This document shows, piece by piece, positions 58,701-63,300 of a stretch of 64,000 bases of DNA. How positions within the stretch are numbered: position 1 is the first letter of the stretch; every line of letters starts with the position of its first letter. The position numbers and the translations under genes were made by a program. Origin of the DNA: Branchiostoma floridae (lineage: Eukaryota > Chordata > Leptocardii > Amphioxiformes > Branchiostomatidae); contig NC_049993.1 of assembly GCF_000003815.2 (NCBI RefSeq), positions 12,699,189 to 12,763,188 of the forward strand, read 5' to 3'. The notes under the pieces were generated by a model. The model had not been told where the DNA came from, did no database searches, and was given only the letters and a program-made list of their open reading frames with translations.

Positions 58701-59227
58701 CAACCACACAGGGTCCTTTGTTGGGGGCTCTGGTGGGCATTGTTGATACAATTTCAGACTTGATAGTGGAGAAGATCGCTGCCATGGCGACGCTGTCACT
58801 TACATCAGACAAATGTGCCCGTCGCTATGGCAACAGGTAGGGTTCAGCCACCTTGGGGCTGGGGAGAGGCAAAGATATTGCAGCAGGCTGCCAGCTGATA
58901 GGAGAGTGGTTGCACCTGTAATTTTATCCAGTTGGGGAAAAAAGCTTTCAGCCTGTGGCATTGTAAAGCATGTGTGGGGAACAAGCTTTGGAATAAAAGA
59001 ATGGAGGCCAAGGTGACTTGGTGACATTAACATGGTTGTACAGATATCTCTTGCAGGTGCATGAAAATGAACAAGCAAAACCGACTCACACTACAGGTGA
59101 AAAATACAAGTACAATGTGTGAAAATAATTAAAGCCCACCTGTAATCTGAGGATCCTTGTCTTCCATTTCACCAGTATTCTTAAAGATTCCGTCTGGTTC
59201 TTGGCATGGTTGGCTGCGCTCAGCCAT
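22559..59227 (-). CDS. PIK3R1: class IA PI3K regulatory subunit (p85-like) with C1-SAM-C1-RhoGAP-SH2-iSH2-SH2 architecture
   Basis: I reconstruct 21 coding exons (listed individually), all with GT-AG borders and matching phases: 2745 nt, 914 residues plus stop. The protein should recruit the p110 catalytic subunit to phosphotyrosine sites and restrain it in the cytosol. Domains: first C1 55-102 (last ligands altered), SAM about 131-195, second C1 220-269 (all eight ligands), RhoGAP/BH about 286-455, nSH2 521-621 (FLVR Arg546), inter-SH2 coiled coil 622-790, cSH2 808-905 (FLVR Arg833). The SH2-iSH2-SH2 part matches vertebrate p85 closely, including Asp741 and Asn745 at the p110-contact positions (human p85alpha Asp560/Asn564, from memory). 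No SH3 exon was found, unlike vertebrate p85alpha/beta. It is probably a pre-duplication relative of PIK3R1/2/3. The N-terminus (exons 1-2) is the least certain part; an internal ATG at residue 32 could start a shorter form. Confidence 0.88.
23128..23292 (-). CDS. PIK3R1: PI3K regulatory subunit exon 20: N-terminal half of cSH2
   Basis: Acceptor CGCAG and donor GTAAGT are both strong. Residues 791-846 include the SH2 start LWF, then [10 protein letters not shown] with phosphotyrosine-binding Arg833 in the FLVR motif. Starts with 1 nt and ends with 2 nt of split codons, in phase with both neighbours. Confidence 0.96.
23602..23862 (-). CDS. PIK3R1: PI3K regulatory subunit exon 19: distal inter-SH2 coiled coil
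   Basis: Residues 704-791 form the second long helix of the iSH2 antiparallel coiled coil that grips p110. [18 protein letters not shown] is nearly identical to vertebrate p85. Asp741 and Asn745 occupy the positions that contact the p110 C2 domain in p85alpha. Acceptor TAACAG, donor GTAAGT. Confidence 0.97.
24322..24440 (-). CDS. PIK3R1: PI3K regulatory subunit exon 18: middle of inter-SH2 coiled coil
   Basis: Residues 665-704 begin [22 protein letters not shown], the conserved end of iSH2 helix 1 in p85 proteins, then a turn segment. The acceptor is TTAACAG and the donor is GTGAGT. It starts in phase 0 and ends with 2 nt of a split codon. Confidence 0.95.
24612..24780. repeat. diverged copy of the TTCGCGG-type dispersed element
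   Basis: The copy starts TACTGTAAACGGGGGGATTT and contains GTTCACGGTGG, GTTTTAAGTTCAC and AATGCATAGGAAAAATGTTCG in the same order as the better copy at 25334, but most GCG triplets have decayed to CAC. It lies in the intron between exons 17 and 18 of the PI3K gene. Confidence 0.7.
25143..25745. repeat. direct repeat pair flanking a TTCGCGG element
   Basis: About 85 bp at 25143-25225 (CTTGATACCACCC... TTGACCCTTGTCAC) recurs diverged at 25657-25745 (CCTTGATATTACCCTG... TTGACTCTTGTCAC). The pair brackets the element at 25334-25537. Too long and diverged to be a target-site duplication, so more likely an older local duplication. Confidence 0.65.
25334..25537. mobile_element. approximately 205-bp TTCGCGG-type dispersed element
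   Basis: It begins TACTGTAAATGCA and consists of alternating GTTCGCGG, GATTTAATTTTGCGG, GGTTTTAATTTCGCGG and, inverted, CCGCGAACATT blocks. Thus the two halves are partly inverted copies of each other. A second good copy in the opposite orientation is at 45218. Non-coding and non-autonomous; the family name could not be confirmed. Confidence 0.85.
25900..26192. repeat. tandem duplication of a possibly SINE-derived unit
   Basis: Two diverged copies (about 25900-26040 and 26041-26192) share TGTAAGGTTG-TG-CTAAGAAT, CTCTAG-AGCAGGC-CCAA, ATTTCCTCACT, CAG-TGAAAA-GAGTA and AAGCTAAGGGT. Copy 2 contains TCTGGGTTCGCCTC, a weak match to a tRNA B box. Confidence 0.65.
26395..26523 (-). CDS. PIK3R1: PI3K regulatory subunit exon 17: start of inter-SH2 coiled coil
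   Basis: Residues 622-664 (43 codons, phase 0 on both sides) begin with an acidic GDEGVEG linker, then [20 protein letters not shown] and [10 protein letters not shown], the start of iSH2 helix 1. The acceptor is TTGTTAG and the donor GTGAGC. Confidence 0.94.
27012..27192 (-). CDS. PIK3R1: PI3K regulatory subunit exon 16: C-terminal half of nSH2
   Basis: Residues 561-621 carry [41 protein letters not shown] and LTYPVSK. This is almost the same as vertebrate p85 nSH2, including the loop that contacts the p110 helical domain. It ends in phase 0 at KIQQ, with acceptor CACACAG and donor GTAAAC. Confidence 0.97.
27921..28019 (-). CDS. PIK3R1: PI3K regulatory subunit exon 15: nSH2 FLVR segment
   Basis: Residues 528-561 read [19 protein letters not shown], with Arg546 the phosphotyrosine-binding residue, then KGDYTLTLR. 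The acceptor is TCTCACAG and the donor GTGAGT. One nt in and two nt out agree with the neighbouring exons. Confidence 0.96.
28180..28240. repeat. single-unit relative of the 33-kb 30-bp minisatellite
   Basis: One 30-bp unit (TTCGACCAATGGTAGCATGG...) is followed by the same divergent terminal part-unit (GACCAATGAGAGAGTGCCAT) that ends the long array at 33241. So the unit belongs to a dispersed element that expanded at only one site. Confidence 0.8.
28520..28631 (-). CDS. PIK3R1: PI3K regulatory subunit exon 14: linker and start of nSH2
   Basis: Residues 491-528 form a basic/Pro linker ([15 protein letters not shown]) then [12 protein letters not shown], the typical nSH2 opening of p85. The acceptor is ATCACCAG and the donor GTAAAC. 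The Pro-rich BH-to-SH2 linker found in vertebrate p85 is short here. Confidence 0.94.
29032..29141 (-). CDS. PIK3R1: PI3K regulatory subunit exon 13: end of RhoGAP/BH domain
   Basis: Residues 454-491 carry [21 protein letters not shown], the last helix of the RhoGAP fold, then an acidic linker [11 protein letters not shown]. The acceptor is CCCCAG and the donor GTAAAA. Phase agrees on both sides. Confidence 0.9.
29582..29783 (-). CDS. PIK3R1: PI3K regulatory subunit exon 12: RhoGAP core helices
   Basis: Residues 387-454 contain [19 protein letters not shown] and [18 protein letters not shown], both standard RhoGAP blocks. The Asn of the usual MTxxNLA block is His436 here. The acceptor is TTTCCAG and the donor GTAAGT. 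Confidence 0.95.
29826..29990 (+). mobile_element. tRNA-derived SINE-like element
   Basis: A-box-like TGGCTGAGTTGG (29836-29847) and B-box-like GAGTTTGATCC (29879-29889) are correctly spaced for a Pol III internal promoter. The tRNA-like head is followed by a non-tRNA tail. Lies in the intron between exons 11 and 12 of the PI3K gene, opposite to its direction. The acceptor stem does not pair well, so it is not an intact tRNA gene. Confidence 0.6.
30186..30432. repeat. three tandem copies of an approximately 92-bp intronic unit
   Basis: The block TCCACCATTACCACAAAAAAGCCTCTCC-CTGAGGTGT occurs near 30196, 30283 and 30377. The last two copies are followed by A-rich runs and CTATC-TTTGATAGAAGATTTTACAAAG-type spacers. 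The array ends 30 bp before the donor of exon 11. Confidence 0.85.
30463..30672 (-). CDS. PIK3R1: PI3K regulatory subunit exon 11: RhoGAP arginine-finger and KxxxR segment
   Basis: Residues 317-387 carry [13 protein letters not shown] with Arg325 at the arginine-finger position, and [14 protein letters not shown] with Lys362 and Arg366, the conserved K-x3-R of active RhoGAPs. The acceptor is CCACTAG; its flank is partly duplicated 244 bp upstream in the intron. The donor is GTAGGG. Confidence 0.95.
30664..31050. repeat. intronic repeat that duplicates the exon 11 acceptor flank
   Basis: The segment 30665-30765 (ATCAAGACCTAG... CAATCTTG... ATCAAAGCTTAGC... GGAAAAGGTAT) recurs at 30909-31008, with a third partial copy at about 30768-30890. 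The 30909 copy repeats the last exon 11 bases and the minus-strand acceptor (CTAG|GTCTTG), creating a possible cryptic 3' splice site. Confidence 0.8.
31156..31251 (-). CDS. PIK3R1: PI3K regulatory subunit exon 10: start of RhoGAP domain
   Basis: Residues 286-317 read [28 protein letters not shown], the standard RhoGAP N-terminal block (NPLFG...P.vv..c...iE.rG). The acceptor is CACACAG and the donor GTAGGC. Phase 1 introns on both sides. Confidence 0.94.
32065..32163 (-). CDS. PIK3R1: PI3K regulatory subunit exon 9: second half of canonical C1 domain
   Basis: Residues 252-285 carry the last zinc ligands of C1 domain 2: Cys253, His258, Cys261 and Cys269 (C-x4-H-x2-C-x7-C). A highly basic linker (RDRRRRE) leads into the RhoGAP domain. 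The acceptor is TGTTACAG and the donor GTAAGC. Confidence 0.94.
32457..32590. repeat. strongly decayed TTCGCGG-type element
   Basis: It begins TACTGTAAATCTTGAAATGTTTGC, with GCGGTTTTATTTCTG and, inverted, GCTGCAAACTTAAAGCCCCC. The order of blocks matches the element at 45218, but the CG dinucleotides are mostly lost. Confidence 0.55.
32643..32802 (-). CDS. PIK3R1: PI3K regulatory subunit exon 8: first half of canonical C1 domain
   Basis: Residues 199-251 form a Ser/Pro linker then His220-x12-Cys233-x2-Cys236-x13-Cys250. [17 protein letters not shown] and [12 protein letters not shown] resemble C1 domains of chimaerins and other RhoGAPs. The Gly and Gln of the WG-x3-QG motif are kept, but the Pro of FxxPT is Val, so diacylglycerol binding is uncertain. 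Acceptor TTTTGCAG, donor GTACCG. Confidence 0.94.
32911..33262. repeat. 30-bp minisatellite, 11 full copies
   Basis: Eleven consecutive 30-bp units (TTCGACCAATGGTAGCATGG plus CAATTACCAG) keep exact register from 32911 to 33240, followed by a divergent part-unit at 33241. Variants GATAGC/GGTAGC and TTCGACC/TTCAACC partly alternate. Every unit has a CCAAT-like core, and 30 being a multiple of 3 leaves open frames on both strands, which are not taken as genes. Lies in the intron between exons 7 and 8. Confidence 0.98.
33461..33541 (-). CDS. PIK3R1: PI3K regulatory subunit exon 7: C-terminal part of SAM domain
   Basis: This exon has 27 codons, phase 0 on both sides. Residues 172-198 begin [20 protein letters not shown], the MGI-x-D-x-x-HR-x-x-L-x-x-I pattern that ends SAM domains. 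The acceptor is TTTTCCAG and the donor GTAAGT. Confidence 0.92.
33814..33948 (-). CDS. PIK3R1: PI3K regulatory subunit exon 6: N-terminal part of SAM domain
   Basis: This exon has 45 codons, phase 0 on both sides. Residues 127-171 read [31 protein letters not shown] and LNDQALM, following the SAM pattern W-x3-V-x2-W-x4-L-x2-Y-x3-F...dG..L..L....L. The acceptor is TTGTCCAG and the donor GTGAGT. Confidence 0.94.
34304..34422 (-). CDS. PIK3R1: PI3K regulatory subunit exon 5: end of first C1 domain and linker
   Basis: Residues 87-126 begin CLCCFHKGD, giving Cys88 and His93 of the first C1 domain. Where His-x2-Cys is expected, Asp96 stands, and the last Cys (102) comes two residues early. A Cys-containing linker (ADHTCVRAE) leads to the SAM domain. 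The acceptor is TTTCCAG and the donor is a weaker GTCAGT; the frame is fixed by both neighbours. Confidence 0.82.
34854..34901 (-). CDS. PIK3R1: PI3K regulatory subunit exon 4: core of first C1 domain
   Basis: A 48-nt exon. Residues 71-87 read [15 protein letters not shown], closely resembling the C-x3-FIWG-x-GKQG-x-x-C core of PKC-type C1 domains; Cys71 and Cys85 are ligands. The acceptor is TTCTGTAG and the donor GTATGT. Phase 1 on both sides. Confidence 0.87.
35078..35146 (-). CDS. PIK3R1: PI3K regulatory subunit exon 3: start of first C1 domain
   Basis: Residues 48-71 are a Gly/Ser linker then His55-x12-Cys68-x2-Cys71, the opening of a C1 zinc finger ([18 protein letters not shown]). The acceptor is TGGTTTCAG and the donor GTGAGT. 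Phase 1 on both sides, matching exons 2 and 4. Confidence 0.85.
38152..38165. promoter_or_regulatory. near-perfect RFX X-box
   Basis: GTTGCCATGGCAAT matches 13 of 14 X-box positions (final C is T). It lies 0.6 kb downstream of exon 2 of the PI3K regulatory gene, in intron 2. Confidence 0.3.
38777..38830 (-). CDS. PIK3R1: PI3K regulatory subunit exon 2 (short, predicted)
   Basis: A 54-nt exon with acceptor TGTGCAG and donor GTGGGT. Residues 30-48 read [17 protein letters not shown]. It starts with 2 nt and ends with 1 nt of split codons, in phase with exon 3 (joining as EGSGG). It was found by looking for phase-compatible open exons, so support is from splice signals and frame rather than from homology. 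Met32 is a possible internal start. Confidence 0.7.
39290..39800. repeat. diverged tandem array of about four 130-bp units
   Basis: The anchors TTGGTGATGACAAA (39348, 39608, 39741 and a diverged one near 39499), TTCCACACA-TG and GATTTCTCTGAA-TCTG recur in the same order. Units vary in length. Lies in intron 1 of the PI3K regulatory gene. Confidence 0.75.
41811..42100. repeat. tandem duplication, two copies of about 120-140 bp
   Basis: The series AAACTTAAGACATGTAAGTT, AGCAATAGCA, AGAACTTTATTGAA, GAGCACTCTTGGTGGC, TAAGTACCA-T-TAACAAATG-ACAGA occurs at about 41813-41940 and again at about 41993-42095. Confidence 0.75.
44330..44560 (-). promoter_or_regulatory. candidate alternative promoter in intron 1
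   Basis: A more GC-rich 200-bp island contains, on the minus strand, a CCAAT box in good context (CAGCCAATCAGGGAGCG, near 44410-44425), CCGGGGAC and a TCTATA-like motif. A transcript starting here would skip exon 1 and could use Met32 in exon 2. Evidence is compositional only. Confidence 0.25.
45218..45429. mobile_element. 212-bp TTCGCGG-type dispersed element, best copy
   Basis: Both ends carry the inverted terminal motif TACTGTAAATGCA / TGCATTTACAGTA. Internal blocks GTTCGCGGTGG, TGTTCGCGGTTTTCGCG, CCGCGAATTTAAAACCACCG, CTACCGCGAAATTAAATCC form nested inverted repeats. It is the reverse-oriented, more complete partner of 25334-25537. No ORF, so a non-autonomous element. Confidence 0.9.
46606..46700. 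repeat. decayed TTCGCGG-type element fragment
   Basis: TACTGTAGATGCAGAAATACTC, GGTTTTAAGTTTGCAGTTTTC and ACCACAAATTCAAAAC follow the first half of the copy at 45218, with CG sites mutated. Confidence 0.6.
48370..48520 (+). mobile_element. possible tRNA-derived SINE fragment
   Basis: GGTTCCAAGCC (48436-48446) is a perfect B-box match (GGTTCVANNCC). It is preceded by a tRNA-like GTGCCACTGTATAATGGTCAGC segment and followed by a tail with TTTTTTAACACCG. The A box is poor, so this may be a decayed SINE. Confidence 0.4.
51905..52405. repeat. tandem duplication, two copies of about 245 bp
   Basis: Copy 1 (about 51907-52155) and copy 2 (about 52170-52405) share ACCTGGTTAGAGTTTCCTAT, AAAACCATTCAGTCTACT, CGTTATGGGCCATAACTG, AAAGCAATTGTACATAC and CTTACCTCCTTTCCACCAG, with about 10-15% differences judged by eye. 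No coding potential seen. Confidence 0.9.
54040..54440. repeat. inverted-repeat element rich in GGTGCAC motifs
   Basis: The left arm (GGCTCAAAATTCTTTGG ... GTGCACCTAAC ... TTTGGGTGCACATAA ... GGTTGCACAAC, 54037-54125) is mirrored by a right arm (AGTTGCACAACTG ... AAATTTGGGTGCACAAAAGT ... CACTTTGAGCCCTGC, 54357-54428). Related GTGCACC/TTTGAGCCCTGC motifs recur at 57190-57270, suggesting a dispersed family. Confidence 0.55.
56496..56722. mobile_element. fold-back (MITE-like) element with approximately 70-bp arms
   Basis: The left arm (CCCGGAAAACCAGACTTTGA... GCCAGGGCCGGCAGA... TTCGGCAGCCAAGGCAGG) is mirrored by the right arm ending CTGGTTTTCCAGGG at 56722 (...GGTTGCCGAAGAAATTCTCT, GCTGGCCCTGGC). 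About 80% arm identity by eye; no ORF. Confidence 0.75.
57213..57450. repeat. tandem duplication, period about 125 bp
   Basis: AAAACTGAATTTTGAGCCCTG... GAGAAGAATAGAGTATTTACAGACACACAAGTCCA (57253-57317) recurs as AGAACTGAATTTCGAGCCGTA... GAGAAGAATGGAGTATCTACAGACACACACGTCCA (57376-57441). Preceding TTTTAGGTTAG-GCAC blocks also match. Confidence 0.8.
57699..57876. repeat. strongly decayed TTCGCGG-type element
   Basis: It starts ATACTGTAAATG and contains TTTTCGCTATGATTTAAGTTTATGGTAGG and, inverted, CCCAGCGAAAGTAAAATTAC. Block order fits the family of 45218, with little sequence left. Confidence 0.45.
58778..58834. promoter_or_regulatory. pair of perfect RFX X-boxes in intron 1
   Basis: GCTGCCATGGCGAC (58778-58791) and GTCGCTATGGCAAC (58821-58834) both fit RYYNYYATRRNRAC at all 14 positions, with starts 43 bp apart (30 bp between). 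They lie 306-362 bp downstream of predicted coding exon 1 of the PI3K regulatory gene. Clustered X-boxes are typical of RFX-regulated promoters or enhancers; activity here is inference. Confidence 0.55.
59140..59227 (-). CDS. PIK3R1: PI3K regulatory subunit exon 1: predicted initiator exon
   Basis: ATG at 59227 has A at -3 and G at +4 and is the first ATG after an in-frame TAG near 59383. It encodes 29 residues ([15 protein letters not shown]...DKDPQIT) plus one base and ends at donor GTGGGC. The phase joins exon 2 as a Val codon. The 20.3-kb intron and lack of recognisable homology keep this call moderate; an RNA-seq read across 59140/38830 would settle it. Confidence 0.55.
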
Positions 59228-59624
59228 GATTGGGTAGTTACTAACTACTGACCCTTCCCGTGCTGGGCACAAGCCAACATTCCATGCACTGCCAAAGGGG
59301 CTCAAGCCAAGATGTTGGGAATCGGATCTCACTTCTGCAAGGCAGCAGGAGCCTGCCAAAAGCCTTTTTCCTTTCCTCTATGGAGGCCTCTTCTGGGGGG
59401 AGAACCCTAGCTTCATCAAACCTATATCTAATCTAGGCAGACCGATGCTTATGAATAATATCAACACGCTGGGGGGTCCGTAGGCATTCTTCCTACATTG
59501 CCTGTAATAATTAGTCTGGTGCTCCTAGACCTAACCACTGACAGATGCTAAGTTTATGGACACAGTAGCTTCTTGTGTTCGTTGAGTGATCATGTGGGGT
59601 TACTGTGTAGTGTCCTGTACTCAC

Positions 59625-59830
59625 TTCAGAATGCTGTAGCCCCCAAAGCACGGCTCCAGCCATGTGCAAATCACTGAGTCTGGGGAGGGCTGCTCTGACA
59701 GTCCCTGGCGCCATTTCAATAAGCGCTGCCAGGCTGGTTGACCCCATGTCAAACGTCATAAAACATGACAGCAGCGAGGGTCCTAATTTCCACACAGCGG
59801 CCTCCCCACCATGCAACTAGCCTAATCAAC
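59625..59830 (-). other. candidate 5' non-coding exon or promoter region of the PI3K regulatory gene
   Basis: A GC-richer 200-bp segment ends, on the minus strand, at a consensus donor (TCTGAA|GTGAGTAC; exon border 59625). It lies about 400 bp upstream of the predicted initiator ATG. The frame cannot be carried into the MAERS frame through the acceptors I tried without a stop, so if real it is most likely 5' UTR. Confidence 0.3.
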
Positions 59831-59911
59831 CTCAACCCAACCATAAATAGTGCTGGAGACAGCAAATTTTGTGAAAAATTATGGTCCTGTACTAGTACAA
59901 ATATGAAAAGA

Positions 59912-59976
59912 TGAAAGTTGAATCTCTACTTCTGGATAAATCAAATTTACTTCAGACGTTTCAAACGACCTCCGTC
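59912..59976. repeat. left arm of inverted repeat flanking the assembly gap
   Basis: ATGAAAGTTGAATCTCTACT...ACTTCAGACGTTTCAAACGA faces its reverse complement at 60259-60324. The only difference I see is one T in the TTTCAAACGA run. Reads from the gap probably form a hairpin or a repeat, explaining why it was not closed. Confidence 0.9.
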
Positions 59977-60258
59977 NNNNNNNNNNNNNNNNNNNNNNNN
60001 NNNNNNNNNNNNNNNNNNNNNNNNNNNNNNNNNNNNNNNNNNNNNNNNNNNNNNNNNNNNNNNNNNNNNNNNNNNNNNNNNNNNNNNNNNNNNNNNNNNN
60101 NNNNNNNNNNNNNNNNNNNNNNNNNNNNNNNNNNNNNNNNNNNNNNNNNNNNNNNNNNNNNNNNNNNNNNNNNNNNNNNNNNNNNNNNNNNNNNNNNNNN
60201 NNNNNNNNNNNNNNNNNNNNNNNNNNNNNNNNNNNNNNNNNNNNNNNNNNNNNNNNNN
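59977..60258. other. assembly gap (282 Ns)
   Basis: An unbroken run of N, immediately bounded by inverted-repeat arms. Nothing can be said of its content; apparent open frames through it are artefacts. Confidence 1.
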
Positions 60259-60324
60259 TCGTTTGAACGTCTGAAGTAAATTTGATTTATCCAGAAGTAG
60301 AGATTCAACTTTCATCTTTTCATT
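60259..60324. repeat. right arm of inverted repeat flanking the assembly gap
   Basis: TCGTTTGAACGTCTGAAGTA...AGATTCAACTTTCATCTTTT is the reverse complement of the left arm at 59909-59970. Together with the gap this defines a fold-back element of about 410 bp, or an assembly artefact in which one arm was duplicated. Confidence 0.9.
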
Positions 60325-63300
60325 ATATTCCTGGATGTATAATCTTCACAAACGTAGTACAAATATGGTAGTATACATGTATAAGTATATGTTTAAGGGG
60401 AAAGACTGAATGAATTCAAAAGTAAGTATAACAAATAGGGTAATGCTTAGTGACTAGTTAGTCATGGGGCTTTAAAAATTTAGTCACTGAGTCCAATTCT
60501 TCTTTTGGAAAATATAATTTCAGTTATAGTTTCAACACTTGTTCATAAAAAAGGGCACATGATTGAAGCTCTCTTTTACATAACATCAACATTGCTGTTT
60601 AATGTGTGGAAGTAATGAATGGAAGAAACCGAACATATCATTAGACCCCATCTGTCCTTGGAAGGCTGTCTTCAACCCATTGTTCCTGCACCTAAATAGT
60701 CGATTCAACGAAAGCTTTTTTTCTGAGCATTCTGACAGGCACTTTTACTTCAGTAAAACGTGATATATCTGTGTGAAGGAAGCCATAAAAATGGGCCATC
60801 TGAAGTGATAAAGAATTTGCAATTTGCATTCTGTAGTAATTTGGCAAGAATGGAAAAGACGGGAAGAAGAAACATAACTTTGGTGACTGCACACTTCAAG
60901 ACCTTGTCAATCAACCAAATGCCCACAAGGTGATCCTTGATTGGTTTTACCTCACAACCAACCAGACCACTTCAAAAATTTAAATGTTACTTCTACACAG
61001 TGGTTAGGTACAGAAATAGACACATCTTTACATTTGACTGCACTTGAATGTTTAGGTGTCTGGTGGTTGTCAAATGTGTTCCATGAGCTGTAAGTAAAAA
61101 TGACTGTATTTCTGTGAGAAGCCCTAAAGACGAATTTGGATGCAACCATGCAGGTCTATTCAATTGAGAGGAAAAAGGACACATTCTCCCTGAAGCAACA
61201 CGTGTTGTGAAAAGGTGCGGTGGAGGTTAAGACTTCACCTTCAGCCAGCTAGACAGTGGGGAGTGGCTATTCTTTCCAGCAGGAATATAATAATTTCAAC
61301 TTTTGCATCAAAATTCAAATGGGCATAATTCCAGCCAAATTTCTCCCATTAACTTATTATGTACTAGTATGTTATGCTAACAGATAAAAACCATAGTTTT
61401 GCAACCTCACACTTTTGCAAATTGATGTATTCTTAAGATTTTTTATTCTAATTGATTATGCAAAGAGGTAAAGGAGCCCTTCCTTTTGCCAACAGCTAGC
61501 ATACCAAATATCACAAAAAACATCCACGTCTTTCCAAGCTATACTGTTCACAGACACACACAGACTTCAGATAATCAGAACAACCTTCTTGGAACAAGTC
61601 TTGAGCGAAGTACCATCTGGGATAGGCAGCAATGTGCAACTACATACAAACGTGCTATGGAGTGCTGAAACTCATATAAACAACGGCACAGTTGGAATGT
61701 CCATCAAATGGACAGTTGGCACTGCTTTGTTTTTACAACTTGTAAACTCTGTCAGGCCATGTGCAAGAAGTCTTTAGAAGTGGGTCAAGATAGGAGACCG
61801 CAAGTCAAACCGCCGGTGTTACAAAACGGACTTCGTAACCTAGCAAACTTCAGTCCCCAACAAAATTGCATGCATAAACTGATTAGGAAAACCTTTGATG
61901 CGGCGACCTTCTAGTACAGTGCAACACTGGGAAAATACAGTAATAGAATTAGGACTTGTTCTATTTAAAAGTCTGCAATGGCCAATGTTGGGGGTTTCAT
62001 GTTTCAAGAAGGAGCTATTTATGTTTCAATGCCAACCCTCTTGTACAAAGAGAGTGCATTACCAGTACTCTATTCCAAGATTTTGGGGTGATAGGGGTGC
62101 AATATGATCTGTGAGCAACAACATTTCTAAACAAACTTCTTTGTTTTGAGACAAAAGAATAACATCCAAAGTCCTAAACTGACTTATCTTTTGTAGACCA
62201 GTTCTTAGAATAGCTAATATGCCTGTCAAATATTATAACTCTTTTCCATAATAACTAATTTATGTGCATAATTCCACAGAGTAGCACAGTGGGAGTTAGC
62301 TTCTTGGCCTAGTCATGTCCTGACCTTTGACCTCCCTTCACCTTCTGCAAGGCTTTAGGAGTGGGAGGAACTTCTCATAAATATTCATAAATCTTACATC
62401 CCTTTGTACGATATGTGTAATACTGGGTCTAGTGTGAACAGGCCTTTACAATGTATTGTTAAACATCTTTAATCCATTCCAAACTATCAACATGGTCATC
62501 AAATCCTTTCAATTCTGTTAAATTCTGTAATATTCAAATTTCCTTCCAAATTTCTTACGTAAATGCTGACCTATATATCGACTGGGCAGTAGTGCCAGTG
62601 GTGCTGTTATGATTAAGATCTTCCACCTTAAATCAATTATTTCATTCCCAGAGCTGTTTTAGGTTCCTAAATCAATCTTATCGACAAAATGGCCGTTGCT
62701 ACTTCTGCAAGAGAGTTTGCCTTTAGTAAAAAAAATCCCTTTACTCATTGATCGCATAGTCAATCACGTGATTCCCTATCTTAAAAATCAGGCAATTTTC
62801 AGCTCACCACGCCAGCCCTAGTTCAAACAGAAATGGGGCTGATAATGATAAGTCCACCAGATGTGTAGTGTACTTTGCCCTCTGTGAACAAATATTCAAG
62901 ATGGAGAGAGGACTCTGGTTTTTTCCATCTGTGGGAGGCATGTTACCATGGCAGCCTGCCAAAAATAGAAGAAAAGTGGAATAGTCCACTCAAATTTTGC
63001 AGAGGGGCGAGATCCAGTAACTAAACACTTTCTACTCTGGGGATATAGACTAATCCATGTGATAAGAAAAACAGTGTAGAAATTTAAATTGTGCAGACAA
63101 TTAAAACAGGAGACTGATAAGAAGGTCTATAGTCTCAAAGTGGGAGGAGCAAGCAAGAGATATGTAACATGACTATCTGATAGACCACTGAGATTTTCAT
63201 GCTCTATCATGATCAGGAGATAATATAAAACCACAACAAATACATGGTTCCTTCATTGCTGTCACTGATAAAAATTTTTCCTATGACCATTATGATTATT

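Larger units (their letters stand above)
40077..58777. other. large intron 1 of the PI3K regulatory gene (main part)
   Basis: The intron runs from 38831 to 59139. Apart from the repeats, fold-back elements and regulatory candidates listed, I find no nested gene. GC-richer islands at about 40680-40920 and 44330-44560 stand out from the AT-rich background without a recognisable protein. Confidence 0.5.

Noticed and set aside
58784-59016. Plus-strand ATG in strong context ([18 protein letters not shown]) followed by a donor-like CAG|GTAGGG
   Set aside because: The Kozak-like and donor-like signals are produced by the two X-box motifs; no downstream plus-strand exon was found.
59911-60315. Four open frames spanning the N run
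   Set aside because: They are artefacts of unknown bases flanked by inverted repeats.
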